A stretch of DNA of 64,000 bases from Liolophura sinensis. Its lineage: Eukaryota; Mollusca; Polyplacophora; Chitonida; Chitonidae. Below, piece after piece: positions 11,999-24,840 of the stretch (positions within the stretch are counted from its first letter, which is position 1; the number at the start of each line of letters is the position of its first letter). The position numbers were made by a program, and so were the translations under genes. The stretch is from positions 19,945,608-20,009,607 of the forward strand of contig NC_088300.1 of NCBI RefSeq assembly GCF_032854445.1, in the 5' to 3' direction. The notes beneath the pieces were generated by a model. The model had not been told where the DNA came from and made no database searches. It saw only the letters and a list, made by a program, of their open reading frames with translations.

Positions 11999-12236
11999 TA
12001 AGTGTGGAACGACTCAGGAGCCTCTCGCCAATGCTGGCGCTGTGAATTCAAGTCTAGTTCTCACTAGCTTCCTCTCCGGCCGTACGTGGGAAGGTCTTCC
12101 AGCAACCGGCGGATGGTCGTGGGTTTTCCCCGTGTCCTGCCCGGTTTTCCTCCCACCATAACACTGGCAGCCGTTAAGTATAGTGAAATATTCTTGTGTA
12201 GAGCGCAAAACACCAGTCAAACAATAAAGTAAAACA
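11999..12236 (+). mobile_element. SINE A copy, + strand, head truncated
   Basis: Contains CAGGAGCCTCTCGCCAATGC, GTGAATTCAAGTCTAGTTCT (box B region), CTTCCTCTCCGGCCGTACGT, GGAAGGTCTTCCAGCAACC, TCCTCCCACCATAACACTGG and the tail AGTGAAATATTCTTGTGTAG...AACACCAGTCAAACAATAAA. The first part of the tRNA-like head is missing. Confidence 0.85.
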
Positions 12237-12303
12237 CAATGGAGACAATCAATAAACAATAAATTTTATGTGGCCTCGTTTGCCATACGAGAAAAATGTA
12301 TAG

Positions 12304-12505
12304 GTTTGTTTGTGTTTAACTTCACACCACAGAATTTTCCATTTTTACGTCAGTTTTACAAGTGGAGGACCTTTCCGGGAATGTAGGACGCAAAGATATA
12401 TGCAGTCTATACTGTACTGACCGGGACTGAAGCGGTCCCTGTTGAGACGCCCAAGCGATTGAAAGACAAGCGTCTTTAGCACTAGACCATGGCCCGCTTC
12501 CGTAT
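12304..12505 (-). mobile_element. tRNA-derived SINE (family E)
   Basis: Read on the minus strand it opens with a tRNA-like head, GGGCCATGGTCTAGTGCTAA, close to a tRNA box A. A weaker box B (GACCGCTTCAGTCCCGG) follows about 45 bases on. The 3' end runs GTGTGAAGTTAAACACAAACAAAC, a short-repeat SINE tail. Only one copy is seen, so the boundaries are approximate. Confidence 0.45.
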
Positions 12506-14485
12506 GACGCAACAGCGGGACATCGGCCTGTACGCCATACTCGAGGCTTGACAGTCAGTACATGAACCTGGTGATGCAAGGTGCCTGTCTTCTGTTTCTA
12601 CACTGTTCCCTGGATTCAAATTCCACTCTCGCCGATCATTTTTAGCATTTTTTGTTTTGTGAGTCTTTACAAGGCCACACAGGCGCCATAGGCGCACATG
12701 TGAATGATCCCATTTGAGTTAAAGCCGGAACGCCGAGTCGATTCCTTTTTTAAGAATCATCTGTTGCGAGTTGTTTCTCATACTTAAACGTGTTTGTAAA
12801 AATGTAACAAGTGTCAATTCCTTTTCAAAAATCGCGCAGTGTCATTTCAAACAAATAATAATAATAATAATAATAATAAAAACGTTACATCACAGATAGC
12901 GTCAGTGATGCTCTTTCGTGCCGGCTGAGCCGAGTTATTTGCATAGTGGAATATAATTCGTAGCATGGTTGATCTTTTGTGACAGTGTTACATGACGTTT
13001 TAGGGCAACAACGTTACAGCGTTTAGTCCAATCGGTTGAACTCTATATAGGTTACTTCATGGGCATACATTGAGTCTGTAAGATTACGGACAGGGACTCG
13101 GTTTATGATTAGTTATGCGGGAAAGTAAATCCGAACTGCTTACATATCATCTGCGAGAAGTCTGGTAGTAGATTATACAATCCCTGTCACATTGACACAA
13201 CCAGGCCTCGATATATCCATGTTCGTAATCAGAATACCACAAATCAGACCCACCTGTTCACCTCAGTACAACCTCACCTTTTGCTGTTCATATTTGTGGC
13301 TTAGAGAATTGATACCACCTCTCTGCCTTTGCTCACGCAGGCAACATTTGGTGAATTTGAAAGGAAGGCGAAAAACAAAACTGTTAGAAAATAAATTTCA
13401 CATTGATCAGAAACGAATGGACCTTTCACGTATAACATTCTCACGACCGGTTAGACAAAGAAAGTTGTTTAACAGGAGAAGGTTGTATGATCTCCCCAGA
13501 AAGCATGGGATATTGGAATGTTTTAACGCCTTGTGTTGGTGTGACCGAATCTCGCTCTACAGTAGACTAATCGCAGGCGCACTCAGTCAATCACAAATTT
13601 GCAATCATGAATTCTTGAAAAATAATCAACTGCGCTGAAAACACCATGACGTCACAGCAAACGTTTAATCTTGTGTATGGCTTGATCACCAATCAAATAA
13701 GTATAAGGGCATGTACTATGTAGTATATGTACTGTTCAAAAGTACCTATAGATGTAGGATGACGTCACGCATACTAACATGTACGTACAATACCTTATCC
13801 TGTCCGATGCTCCATTACTCAGGTGTGTTAATTATTGCCGCTGGCTGTATACAACACAAAAACGGCAACAGATTAACGGATTAGCCACGGATTAGTATTC
13901 AGGGTGAAGTAGCTTTCCCCACGCTTCATGTTTAGCTGACTGTAATGATGTCACACAGCATGATCGTGTAGCAGATAGTGATGTTATCAGATATGCCTAA
14001 AGCCATACAGGTATCGTCACCGCTCAGAGATGTTTGATGACTGATATGTATGTGCAATGTTAGCCCCCTCTCTCCACTAAAGGAAAAGGAGGTATGTATG
14101 TAATGGTGTCTCTTTGTCCGTATGAACGTCTGATTGTTATCATCAAATACGATCAATTCTTGCTCTGTGAATGTATCTTTAATGGGTACCGTATATAGTT
14201 TTTATTAAAAAATAATCCTTTGTATACTGCAAACGGTATTCATCCATCCATATATTTTAAACTGTCCTACATCACATTAGTGAAATATTCTTGAGAATAC
14301 CTATAAACAATAGTTCCTATACTGGCCCTATAGCCATTTTCAGGCTTCTTAAGAAGCTTGGGAATTTTTGCCTTTGGGATAAATTGTCAGTTGGACAACA
14401 TATTTTGCAAAACGACATGCAACATCGAGGATGATTGTTAAGCCTTCTATAATTGCATAAACTTAAACGTAATAGTCGTAAATAT
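12506..14485. other. Gene-poor interval with CRE palindromes
   Basis: An ATA/ATAATA microsatellite lies at 12857-12880. Two TGACGTCA palindromes (CREB/ATF-type sites by established consensus) occur at 13647-13654 and 13759-13766. A TATATAG motif lies at 13043-13050, upstream of a 139-codon ATG frame (13219-13638) that has no recognisable domain and is not called as a gene. Confidence 0.45.
12857..12880. repeat. (AAT)n microsatellite
   Basis: Eight trinucleotide units, ATA/AAT, uninterrupted. Confidence 0.9.
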
Positions 14486-14709
14486 TTTATTTATTTGATT
14501 GATGTTTTACACCGTACTCAAGGTGTACGGCATTTCAGTGGAAAGAAACCGGACAGAAACCCACGACTATCAGCATGCTGGAAGACCTTCCCGCGTATAG
14601 CCGAAGAGGAAGCCAGCATAAGCTGGACTTGAACTCACACCGACCGCACTGGTGGGAGGCTCCTGGGTCATTGCACTGTGCTGGCGTGCCCTCGGCCACT
14701 GAGGCCCCC
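14486..14709 (-). mobile_element. SINE A, diverged near full-length copy
   Basis: On the + strand it begins TTTATTTATTTGATTGATGT, then TTACACCGTACTCAAGG, a shortened middle, GAAACCCACGACTATCAGC, AAGCCAGCATAAGCTGGACT, GGGAGGCTCCTGGGTCATTG and the head TCGGCCACTGAGGCCCC. About 20 bases of the usual ATATTTCACTTATACGACGG block are missing. Confidence 0.85.
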
Positions 14710-16739
14710 TTGTTAAATTATAATTTCACATTAAAATGAAACTAAGCTTATTTTTTCCTAACGTCTGTTCAGCCCCCTGGGTGGCCCCTATAGAGAATGA
14801 TCATTCATATTACCATGCCACTGCACTTCAAATAGAAATTATTTCATACAGGTTAATTTTAAGAAACCTGATGTATACAGTTGGGTAATTGTTGGCCCCA
14901 TGATGGTACATGTACGTATATTTGCACGTGTAGGCCTACCTGTGATATAATTTATCATTGAAGTGAACTGAGTTATTATTAAAAATAAACTTTAAACTAG
15001 TCTATCAGTTTTAAGCTTTTAAAACGTTGATGGAGCAAGCGAATTCAGTGAGCAATTATATGACTTCTGAGTCCAAGGACGTGTGCGAAACTAGACTGTA
15101 TACAGTATAGAACACGTCAAGCGTAGGCATTTTGACACTCGTCCATTATAATGATTAAAAAAAGCGCCCCGAAAAAGCTTTTGAAGTGGTTTAGGAATGA
15201 TGTAAGTAAAATATCCGTGAGATGTCTTAATTATATGTAGAGAGCACGTTTCACTTTAAAGTATTTCATCATCAAAGACGTGATTTATCGTCAAAGACCC
15301 GACTAATTCATCGGTCGCAGGCAAGTCATCAGGTAACCGATGATCACGATTTACAGTTATGTTAAGATTACATTGTCTCGGTTGCGTGACAGCACTGGTT
15401 GTTCGAGAGGCTCTTGGGTCATTATGCTACACTCACGTGTGTACATTTAGCTTTGGACAAAACGGCAGTTGCATTTAGTTTTTTTAGGTATGTTTTGGCT
15501 TGGTCCTGCTAACAACTGGTATGTCACTATTATATTTTTTTTATCACATCAAATAGTGGGTACTATTGAGATGTCCGTGTAATGCTCACGACCCAAATTA
15601 AGGTGTAAAAGCTCCTGAGAGGACGGGCGGAAGATGTCAATCACATTGAACTTGTAATGTTTGAAATTGTCGTTCAGGACATGTCTGTTTTTCTAGTAAT
15701 TAACCACTTTGGTCAATTAAACAGGTGTTTGTCATTGCTCTTTCAGTTGATGGTATGCCTACGGCGTTGGGAAAGCAAATTAAACGTAACATATTACAGG
15801 TAGACAGTTAATACTAGTCATCATTTCCAAGGAGATGTGATTGACTAAAGAGTTATGCCCCTTGTATTTACTTTTGCTGATTTTTTTTATTATTATTAAC
15901 CAGCTTTTTGCTGTATTTGAAACACCTGTGGCCAGTCAATATATTGTCCTTGTACGGGCAACGGATTGATGTGTCAGCATGTCCTGTCCCAGAAATATTA
16001 TTGACTGAAAATGTTAGACAGTACATTTCTATCGTTGGTCTAATGTAGTTTAAAGTACAGTACAGGTATTGCCATATGTGTAATTACGGTTGCTAACAAC
16101 CACACAAGTAATAGTGAAGAAGTGTTGTGTAATTATTCCAGTTAATGCTTGCTTTAGTGAGCTAATCGTGTTGTGTAAGCGCATATAACTGAATAATGTC
16201 TGCTTCTCCGACTTAAATCTAATACGGACATGCATGTTATGGATGACAGAAAGTACTGATGAGCCACACGTAATGTTTTCTGTATTGATAGATGTGTTTT
16301 ATTTTCATATTTTCCAAGCCAATCGCTACTTTTTTGCTCTGTGCTCATTTCGTTCACACTTAAACAGTAAACCATAAAACAAAGGCTTGTATTTTGTGAT
16401 TTTGCTCTGGACAGAAACCTGCCGTTACATATAAAGGCTGCATGGATAGCAGTTGTGCAATAGATGCATTGAAATGGGATGGATGAGATACTCTAAAGTG
16501 AAATACTCTAAAAGAGAAAATGACAGAAAGGACAACAAACAGATGCGACACGTACATGGGTATCATTTGATTAATGAGCACATGGGTATCAGGTGATTAA
16601 TGGTACATGGGTATCAGGTGATAAGAAGTGGCCTGGCATTTCATACATCCATTAATGGTTTATCGTTTCTATCTGCTCCCATTTGCAAATAGTAAGACAT
16701 AGGCTCACTTAATGCTGCAGTACAAACAACGCTGGCTCT
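14710..16739. other. No gene seen
   Basis: AT-rich sequence with short open frames only. A 20-base piece at 15398-15420 (GAGAGGCTCTTGGGTCATTA) resembles the middle of SINE A. Three copies of a 26-base motif (CATGGGTATCAGGTGATTAA) are tandem at 16548-16622. Confidence 0.6.
16548..16622. repeat. Short tandem repeat, 26-bp unit x3
   Basis: Three units of ACATGGGTATCATTTGATTA / ACATGGGTATCAGGTGATTA lie head to tail, with few mismatches. Confidence 0.8.
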
Positions 16740-17085
16740 GTGGATGATTAGAGTGAGTGAGTGCTTGGGGTCATATGACGACGAAGGAATCCTTAGGGTG
16801 CATGTACGTGAAATGTGCCTCCTTGTTGCAGGACAGATTTCCACCGCTCTTTTATTTAGTGCTGCATCACTGAGACGACTTACCGAAGGCAAGTAAGACG
16901 CCCCGCCCGAGCCATTATACTGATACGGGTCAACCAGTCGTTGCACTATCCCCTTCATGCCGAACGCCAAGTGAGGAAGTTACAACTTCCTCTTTTAAAG
17001 TCTTAGGTGTGACTCGATCAAGGATTGATCCTGGATCTACCGGTCCTGAAGCGGACGCTCTACCAACTGTGCTATCCAGGCCGGT
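16740..17085 (-). mobile_element. SINE B, full copy with tRNA-like head
   Basis: Read on the minus strand it begins ACCGGCCTGGATAGCACAGT with a clear box A (TAGCACAGTTGGTAGAGCG) and a box B-like GATCGAGTCACACC. The body includes AAGAGGAAGTTGTAACTTCC, AAGGGGATAGTGCAACGACT and GGCGGGGCGTCTTACTTGCC. The 3' end is GTCGTCATATGACCCCAAGCACTCACTCACTC. Relative to the copy at 20914, about 25 tail bases are deleted, bringing CATATGAC next to CCCAAGC. This type of SINE is familiar to me from bivalve and gastropod sequence, but I cannot run a search here. Confidence 0.88.
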
Positions 17086-17282
17086 ATGGATGATTAGATG
17101 AATAGTTTTAGCGATAACATGACTGACCCAGTTACTGGCCAATGTACTATTTGACACTATGCTGGATGCGCAATTTGTCCTGTCCACTGTTGCATATAGC
17201 ATTACATCTTCCAACTCGTTTGTTGGGTCAGAACTTGTCTCCGACAATTTTTCAGTAGTACGACGACGAGGACCCATTAGTT

Positions 17283-17545
17283 GTGTGTACATATATTGTG
17301 TCTTCTTCTGGCAGGGCGAGCCCATGTCACCAAAGTATCGTGCTGAACACACCAGACATGACACCTCGCCCCAGTCACATCATTTTGGAACCGGGTCAAC
17401 CAGTTCTGTTTGAATGCTCTAAATTTTAGCACTGGGTTCCGAGCCAGGCAGCGAGAACTAGCATATTGTTCAAATCTTTGGTATGACTGGGTTTGATTGT
17501 GGATCTCCCGACAGGTCTCCTAACCATATGGCCACCGAAACGGTT
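17283..17545 (-). mobile_element. SINE C, diverged copy
   Basis: Head on the minus strand is GGTGGCCATATGGTTAGGAG, followed by GAGATCCACAATCAAACCC and CATACCAAAGA. The body contains GGGGCGAGGTGTCATGTCTG and GCACGATACTTTGGTGACAT. An insertion of roughly 60 bases relative to the 5212 copy sits in the middle. Confidence 0.65.
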
Positions 17546-19962
17546 ATAAAAGGATTAGTGTCTCTTCCGACAGTCATATACCCTCTATGTGGTTTACGAC
17601 GCCTCAGGCCTGGAGATGTAATAAAAGCAATACTATCGGCATTCCTACACTATTAAGTGGAGTTCATTAGTCTGCGACAGTCATCTACGTTATGGCTTCT
17701 CAAAGTAAAGGCCATCTCTCATTAAATAGAAAGAGCGTGAAACAAAGAACGACGGTTAATTGCAGGTGCCTTAGGACTTAAATGGTCTGGGTGGGCAGGA
17801 TTCAGGTGCATATTTGCCAGGGTACCTTGCCGGTGTCAAATTCAGGAAGCCGTCCGCTGTATGCCGTATCTGCGCAGTGTACGTCCAGCAGACCGCATCG
17901 CGAAACGCTTCGTTCTCACCTCATACATATGTATGAGCTAATGATAGGCATCATATTTCATGGTTAACGTTTTTAACGAATAGAAAAACAACAACGGCAT
18001 TTTATTGCCATGCATATTAGCAAAAGGATACATTGCGATTTATCTATGACTATATTTTAATGGTTAACTTTTCAGTTATTAATTGTAGCTGTCTATAGGC
18101 CCAGTTACCCCCCCCCCCCCCTCTATATCCCGCCCCATCACGCCCACGGCTGTTTACTGTCAGATTAAACAAGGCGATAAGTCAAGATGCTAATACGTAC
18201 AAAGTCCCCTGTAAACTTCGTCACACATGAATTAAGATGTATAAAAATAGGAGAATATGAAACACAAAGGAATCCAGAGCTGTTGTTCTCCTTTAAACTA
18301 TTTCATTTAATTCAAATCGTGGCAAAAAAAAAAATGATTAAAGCGCTCGATGCAAAAAGGCCTCTTAGGAATGTACTGAAATGCCTTTGAGCGCATAATA
18401 GATCACGGAATGCCATAGTTTAACTGCACAATAGCTGACGGAATGCTTCATCTGTGTCGCTCGCTGGCGACTGGAAGGCCAGCAGTAATATAGGCCTATG
18501 CCAAGTGAAGGACACGCACGTGTACGATTTGTACCGGAGACCGGAGATTCGGCTTATGGTCCCGTGTACAAATAACTGGATTTCGTGTATTATACAGAGA
18601 CCAGGTGTGAAGACGGATACTGTACGGAAGAAGAAGCTTCCACACCATGCCAGTGCTATATATCCCACTTCACGGTGAGTAGTGTTATCTGTTAACACAT
18701 GTAGTTCAAGCGTTTGCTCGTAGCAGGCCCCTATATCGTCCGTTGTGTCTACAAACAAGGGCCGCAGTTTAATAAATGTTGCTTTATATGTTTATAAGCC
18801 GAAGCAAATGTATTCATTAGATTATACTGTATATAGGCCTACTTATAGTCTGGAAAATTTTGCACACCGATGCCCGCGATGTTAGTTACAGAAGGTCCGA
18901 GCAAGGCTTCTACAGGCTGTTCCTGCAACCGACAGCGCCTTAGCATATGTGTGGTCTAACGCCTAGAACATGTGGAAAGGTATAAAGCATAGTTTTAGAG
19001 CCATGATGCCCAGTGTGCAGATAAACCTATTCGAGGAAGTAGCATATCTCGTCGTGAGGATTTTTGGCGGTTAATTTTTGGAAAAGAGGTGTTTTATGTG
19101 GAAGCGTTGAGTTGGAGGAGGGAAGGGGGGACCCCCCCCCCAAAAAAAAATAGGGAGGATCCATCATGAGATTTGAAAAAGTGTGGATCTACATTAAATG
19201 TGTGTGAACAAATATTAAAGTGCTTAGCAAAATTGACCTCAGCACATATGTCATGTGTACCTTGAAGGTAACACTCGTCATTCTGATCCTCACTCAGTCG
19301 AAAACAGGTGCACATTTATTTATATCATCAAAACCACTTTAATTTATCAGCTCTATGGAGACATGCATTGAATATATCTGACAATACTATATGGTCAGGG
19401 CTAGTTCTGAGTTACCCAAACTCGCTGTGTTATAGAGCGCTTTATAATTATGAAGACGTGTGTGTTGATAGATTTAGTAGGGGACATTTGCAGTGGACAT
19501 GGTCGTTACTATGTTACTAATCTCTAACAAATCGAGTCACGTGACCAGGTATCGTCTAGTTTACCGTCACCACGTGCCGTATCCAGGTGAAATTCTCAGA
19601 ATTGATTAATGTGTCATAAGGATGGGGATTTGTTTGTTCGTAACAAGATTACTGCGTATCAAGATACCTTTCCACAGCACTGTTAATTGACAACAAAACA
19701 ACAGTAGCCATGGGAATCAAACGTTTAAACATCAACAATACACTTATAAAAGTAAGCTGACAACATTATAGTAGTGGCTGCTGTTAAAGTCCGGGGGAAT
19801 ACTAAGAGAAACATAGTGAAAATCGCTCAGTTTACGTGAATAGTAAATGGTGAATTCACTATAATGTGGAAAGTTACTGACTAAATATTGCTTATAATAC
19901 GGCGATTTGTATATGATAAATTCCATTTTCTTGGAGTTTGACAGTTTGGCCGCCACTAAGTG

Positions 19963-20036
<74 letters not shown>

Positions 20037-20913
20037 TTTGTATGAAATCCTTACACCCTTGGGCATGTTTGCGAGATACCTGTTCAAGCATATTATGAAT
20101 ATATCTTGTAACAGGCCGTACCTAAAGTCGTCACATTTATAGTGCTGCCTCACAAAAACACCACACAGAAAACAGCGATCTGTGGCGAGACAAATGCAAT
20201 CTATACTAAGCCGAGTAATCTGTTAACGTGTGTTGTGAACCAAGCAGCATGTGATTTAATCAGCGAGATGAATCTGTAGCTACACAAACATATGTAAAAT
20301 CTATTGTGGGACAAAGCAAACCTGTACAAGCATTAATGTATGTAAAACTGGGAAAGTATGTCATCGAATCGCACCCTGTGGGTTGGAAAAAAACCCAGCT
20401 GGAGCTAGGAGTGATCAGTGATGGAGTGATTTGGACTTTGCGTCACACAGCGCAGATATTTGCATGCATTGATTAATATTATTAGGTCACCATGTTCAAC
20501 ACACAAGCTTAGATAAGCCGAGTCTTCACTGTGGACGTATGTGATCACGACGTCATGTCAGGTAACATGTGTTTGTGACTGTCTATGTACAAGTACAGGT
20601 AGACAGTCAGGCACAGCCTACATGTATGTGGGAGCTTACACAGATAGCTACTGTCGTAGTGGCCGTGCTACATCTGGGAGATTGAGGTAATTCAGGATGT
20701 ATGAATGAATGATTTGGGTTTAAAGCTTCATTGACAGTATTTCAGCGACATCATGGTGATAGCATCGGCTTCATGGAACGTGGGCATTGAGTACTTGTGA
20801 GCAAATAGGGAAAAACATAGGACTTAGTATTGTTCTTTATTCAGAACTCATGGTTACCATGTACTTTCTCAATGCACAGCTTCATTTAAACATGTACAAA
20901 CGTAACCTTTGAG
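17546..20913. other. No gene seen; simple repeats
   Basis: Contains a C-run at 18110-18121, a C/A-run at 19131-19150 and a TA microsatellite (19966-20035). A segment at 18454-18675 is open for 74 codons and ends at a good donor (CACG/GTGAGT), but no domain or partner exon was found. Confidence 0.55.
19966..20035. repeat. (TA)n microsatellite, 35 units
   Basis: Seventy uninterrupted bases of alternating T and A. Frames through it encode Ile-Tyr runs on both strands and are not genes. Confidence 0.98.
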
Positions 20914-21150
20914 TGAGTGAGTGAGTGAGTGCGTGCTTGGGGTTTAACGTCGTTCTTAACAATATTTCAGTCATATGACGACGAAGGAATCCTTAGAGTG
21001 CATGTAAAGTGCCTCCTTGTTGCAGGACGGACTTCACCGCTCTTTTATCCAGTGCTGTTTCACTGTGACGCCTTACCGAAGGCAAGTAAGGCGCCCCGCC
21101 CGAGACATTATACTGATACGTATGGTTGCACTACCCCTTCATGCTGAACG
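20914..21150 (-). mobile_element. SINE B, 5' head missing
   Basis: On the + strand it starts with four GAGT units, then GTGCTTGGGGTTTAACGTCG-type sequence, TCATATGACGACGAAGGAAT, GTGCCTCCTTGTTGCAGGAC, GCCTTACCGAAGGCAAGTAA, and ends TTCATGCTGAACGC. The tRNA-like head found in the 16740 copy is absent. Confidence 0.9.
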
Positions 21151-24100
21151 CTTTTTGAGAAAAGAAGGCTGTGCAAACAGAGTTAAATTATAACTCAAAT
21201 AAATTTATACATCGATGGTGTTCATGTCTGTTCATATATTACATGTATATTTGGTGAAACATGGGATGTATGTTTACACACAATCCGTCGCCATGGCTGA
21301 AGTAGGGCGTACCATATTACATAGTATTGTGCGCCTGTCAGTTAAAGGACACAATAAGACTTGGAATTCTCGCAGCTTTTGTCACGGAGACACGCCATAT
21401 CACCTACTTTTAGTCTATGCATACTTCAGCATGTTTTGGGAAATAATGTTATCCTTGCAAATCATTGCATATAGCTCGGTCTTTTCGTGGGTGCTCTGAA
21501 CACTTTATGTGATCAACGGGACCATGGGGCTCAAGAGGGGTGATGAATGTAGAGGGTATAAATCATGTGGGCCTAATACTTTATATGTAATTTATAGAAT
21601 TATACTGATGCCAAATGGAAGCTTATAAAAACAGGGTATGATTAGGCAACCTCAGCTGGTACTTCATGCAGTACCGTGCCACACTATAGCTCTTGTCGTG
21701 GTCTTATGTCGCTCAGCAGGAAAATTTCAGAAACCTTTAGAACTCGAGTTCATCCTAATATTTGGTATACATTGAATGAAAATTATCCGAGTTTTTAAAG
21801 ATGTCAAAACTTGCACTGGAAAGCAGTCCTCTGACAATAATCCAGCCGTTGAAAATTTTAAATCTGAGAAGTCAAACTTTCGTCCGCCATGTTTCATACT
21901 CGAACTTCGGGCAAGATACATGTTCGTGCTGGCTGCTTGAAAGATAAGCTGTTGACAACGAAATCCAATGACCGGAGAATACGGATTCTGTAGCAAGATT
22001 GGATGCAATGTACGCCTGCTCAAAGTCCCTATTCCTCAACACCTGTAACCAATTTAACGACTGCATGCTTTATATATTGGTACCATGGTGTGCATCGTGT
22101 GATTCTTAGAGCGGCTGTGAAATAAAATGCACAGGATTTCGTACAACAATGCAAATTTCATTTGTTCTATGTCTAGAAAGGCCTACACATGTACATATAG
22201 TTACAGTAAATCACCTAGAGTTCCATGGAATCTTTCACCAAGTAATTGCTCAGTTGCAAGAAACGGTAGTACATACAAAAAATCGATTATACGTTATATA
22301 GTTGGTAAGAAATCAAAAGTTATGTGTGAGCTCCTGTCAATCATACAAAATTTCACATGAATTTTCGTCAATTTGTAATGCAGGAGGGTGATTAGTAGAA
22401 AATGGTCATAAATTTTGGAAGTATCGTGTTATTTAGTACTGTAGTCGATTGCGCTGGGACATAGTTCTTGTAATGCGAAATCCCGCTTCTCATCGTGGAT
22501 TTAATTCATAATGATAGGCACCAACCAAGTGAGCTCCACAGAGCTTCATGTAGATGTAAAAGATTTGCCTAATGGGTTGGTCTTACCACATAGGAAGATA
22601 ATATCACTCACAGCCATGTGGTATTGATTTGCAATTGTACTAAAGAAGCAAGGCCAAGTTACTTCTAAGACAGCATGATATAACCTTTCGCAAAGGCAAT
22701 GGATTAGGACACTGGCAGCTCAGGTCATCTTTTCCCTGTGAAGTCGCTTTGCGATTTTTGACGAGGCGTACTTTTGAGTTTGCAAGGATTGAAACAAAGC
22801 GAAAAGTTTTTCTCTCTCTTAAAATGACCCCTAACAGGAGTACAGTCTTCATACCGTGACCAATGATACCTTCAGTTTTTTTTTTCTGTCGTTGGTTATG
22901 AACCGCATCACTAATCCACGTTCTCCTCTCCGCAGTAGCGGTATTAAAATAGCAGTTGCTAAAAGAAAATTATTAAGCAGAAATATTTGCTATTTAGGCA
23001 TGATATATTAGTACATAGCTATACCTTACCTCATCACTGTGAATCTGTTCAGCGTTTTGAATTCTCTAATTTGCATATTAATTACATGTATTCTATAAAT
23101 TTGCAAATATCTAGATCATCACTCTTGTAATGTTTTTGACCGTGTTTAAGGTCAGGAATGTGAGGAATTTTAATCAGTTTACAATCTGCTTATCAAAACA
23201 AACGAATCATGGGAGGTTTTTCTCATTTGGATAGACAAAGTCAGTGAATCACAATTACTAAAAACACTCTTGGATTGACATGCATGGGATCACCAGATAT
23301 TCTTATGGGAAGTCTTAAGATGATGCTAAATATGGTATTATTTTAACAATTACCTCATCTGTTGAGTGATTACATATGAGCCCAGCGTTGAAAGACTGAA
23401 TCATAGCTGGCTAAGGCTAATTTCTTCTGTATGCACAAACATTGCAACTACTAGATGAAATACGAAAATAAAGCAATTAAAGTCGAATTTTCAGACAAAC
23501 TTTAAAGTGATCTCGTTTGATAACTCACTCAGTTCAGGTTATAGTTCCTCCACCCTTCGTTAATCAGGATATCTCTCTTGTGCCTGCCCACGTACTTTTA
23601 GGACTTCAAATGTAGATTTGGGCTGATAGAAAATATTTCGGCGTAAACAAGTGTTTGCCTGCGGTAATTAGCGTAATTTACATGTAATTAGAATATCGTC
23701 TGTCCACTTGAGAGGCTGATGGGATATTTCCTTGTGTCTCCCACACTTACTGTGATCTTTGAGCGGCTTCTGCATGGTACGCTGATGGAGTGAAGGTGGG
23801 TGAGGGAAGGGGGTGGGGACCACCAAACAAGGCTTACGCTTCTACATTTTATTTCTGACTACATATTTATTTATTCTTTTAATGGTGACCAGCATTACGG
23901 TAGGAGGAAACCGGGCTCAAACCCGCGACAATCCGCAGTTAGCTGGAAGACCCAACGTAGCCAGCTGTATCAATAACTAAGATATTCATAGCCAAATATA
24001 CAACTCGCGACGCCTGTGTCGATGTATACGTCTAGCTATTCGACGATGCTGGTACTTCCAGTTTAGCTATACAACTTTTTAAACCTCATTGTTCGGTCTT

Positions 24101-24840
24101 AATTTTAATTGTGGGTTTTATGCATACACATGTATAACCGATGTTCATATTCCCATATACTAGTAGTTTGCTGTGAATAGCGCAAACCGTGTTCACTTCC
24201 GAAAATCACCAATCCTTATACGGTTACTGATGGTTTTTTTTCTTATGCGCTTTTTAAGTATTTCGTTGTACATGCGTTAACGAGAGTTCATCTGACACCG
24301 GAAATTGGAGAAGTGTGCCGACTGTGAGCATGTATTATATAGTCTGGGTTATCGTAGTACTCGTGTTGGCAGCAGCCAACTGGGATACATGGTAAAGGAC
24401 ACGAACGGTATGTACATGTAGTTTGGTCTGTAAGGATTGGTCAGTGTAAAATCACCACGGCGGAAGAGATTTATTTAAGACCTCGCCATTGACGTTCTTT
24501 AATATACATGTAGGTTATATTTTATCAGCTAATCATCAGTTTTACTTAATGCAATCCAGTTCGGAAAGACTACAGTTAACAATTTTGTTTGGAATTTCCG
24601 AATTAGGGGTTTGGTAGTGTGACAGTCGGGTGCGATGGTCGTAACTCGATTTATTGTATGTTTTTTTTTTTGAAGCTAATATTTGTATTTTTCATTGTTT
24701 ACAGCTTGGCATTATCGAGGAAGAACCCTACATCTACATCAACAATGTGATAATAACGGTCCAGATGTATGGGAACAGAAGATAATGCTCGAGGCCTGCA
24801 GTGTTATGTTATAGGGTTGACTGTATGCTTGAGTAAAGAG
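21151..24840. other. Gene-poor interval upstream of the membrane-protein gene
   Basis: No supported gene. A SINE A fragment lies at 23864-23955. A polypyrimidine-AG acceptor (TTCATTGTTTACAG) ends at about 24703 and could start a 5' untranslated exon of the gene that begins at 25287, but no matching donor was settled. Confidence 0.45.
23864..23955 (-). mobile_element. SINE A fragment
   Basis: ATATTTATTTATTCTTTTAA, then ATGGTGACCAGCATTACGGT, AGGAGGAAACCGGGCTCAAA and GACAATCCGCAG match the 3' half of SINE A. The tail block (TTCACTTATACGACGG) is deleted. Confidence 0.7.

Noticed and set aside
13192-13638. 148-codon open frame (ATG at 13219)
   Set aside because: Composition is mixed, no domain or splice context was recognised, and a frame of this length is within chance expectation for 64 kb.
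16986-17085. A second tRNA gene
   Set aside because: The box A and box B-like motifs belong to the head of SINE B; the stems do not form a full cloverleaf and the SINE body follows directly.
19744-20153. Frames with long Ile-Tyr runs on both strands
   Set aside because: They are made by the TA microsatellite.
21727-22023. 98-codon minus-strand frame
   Set aside because: No domain, no splice signals and no paralogue in the window; not distinguishable from chance.
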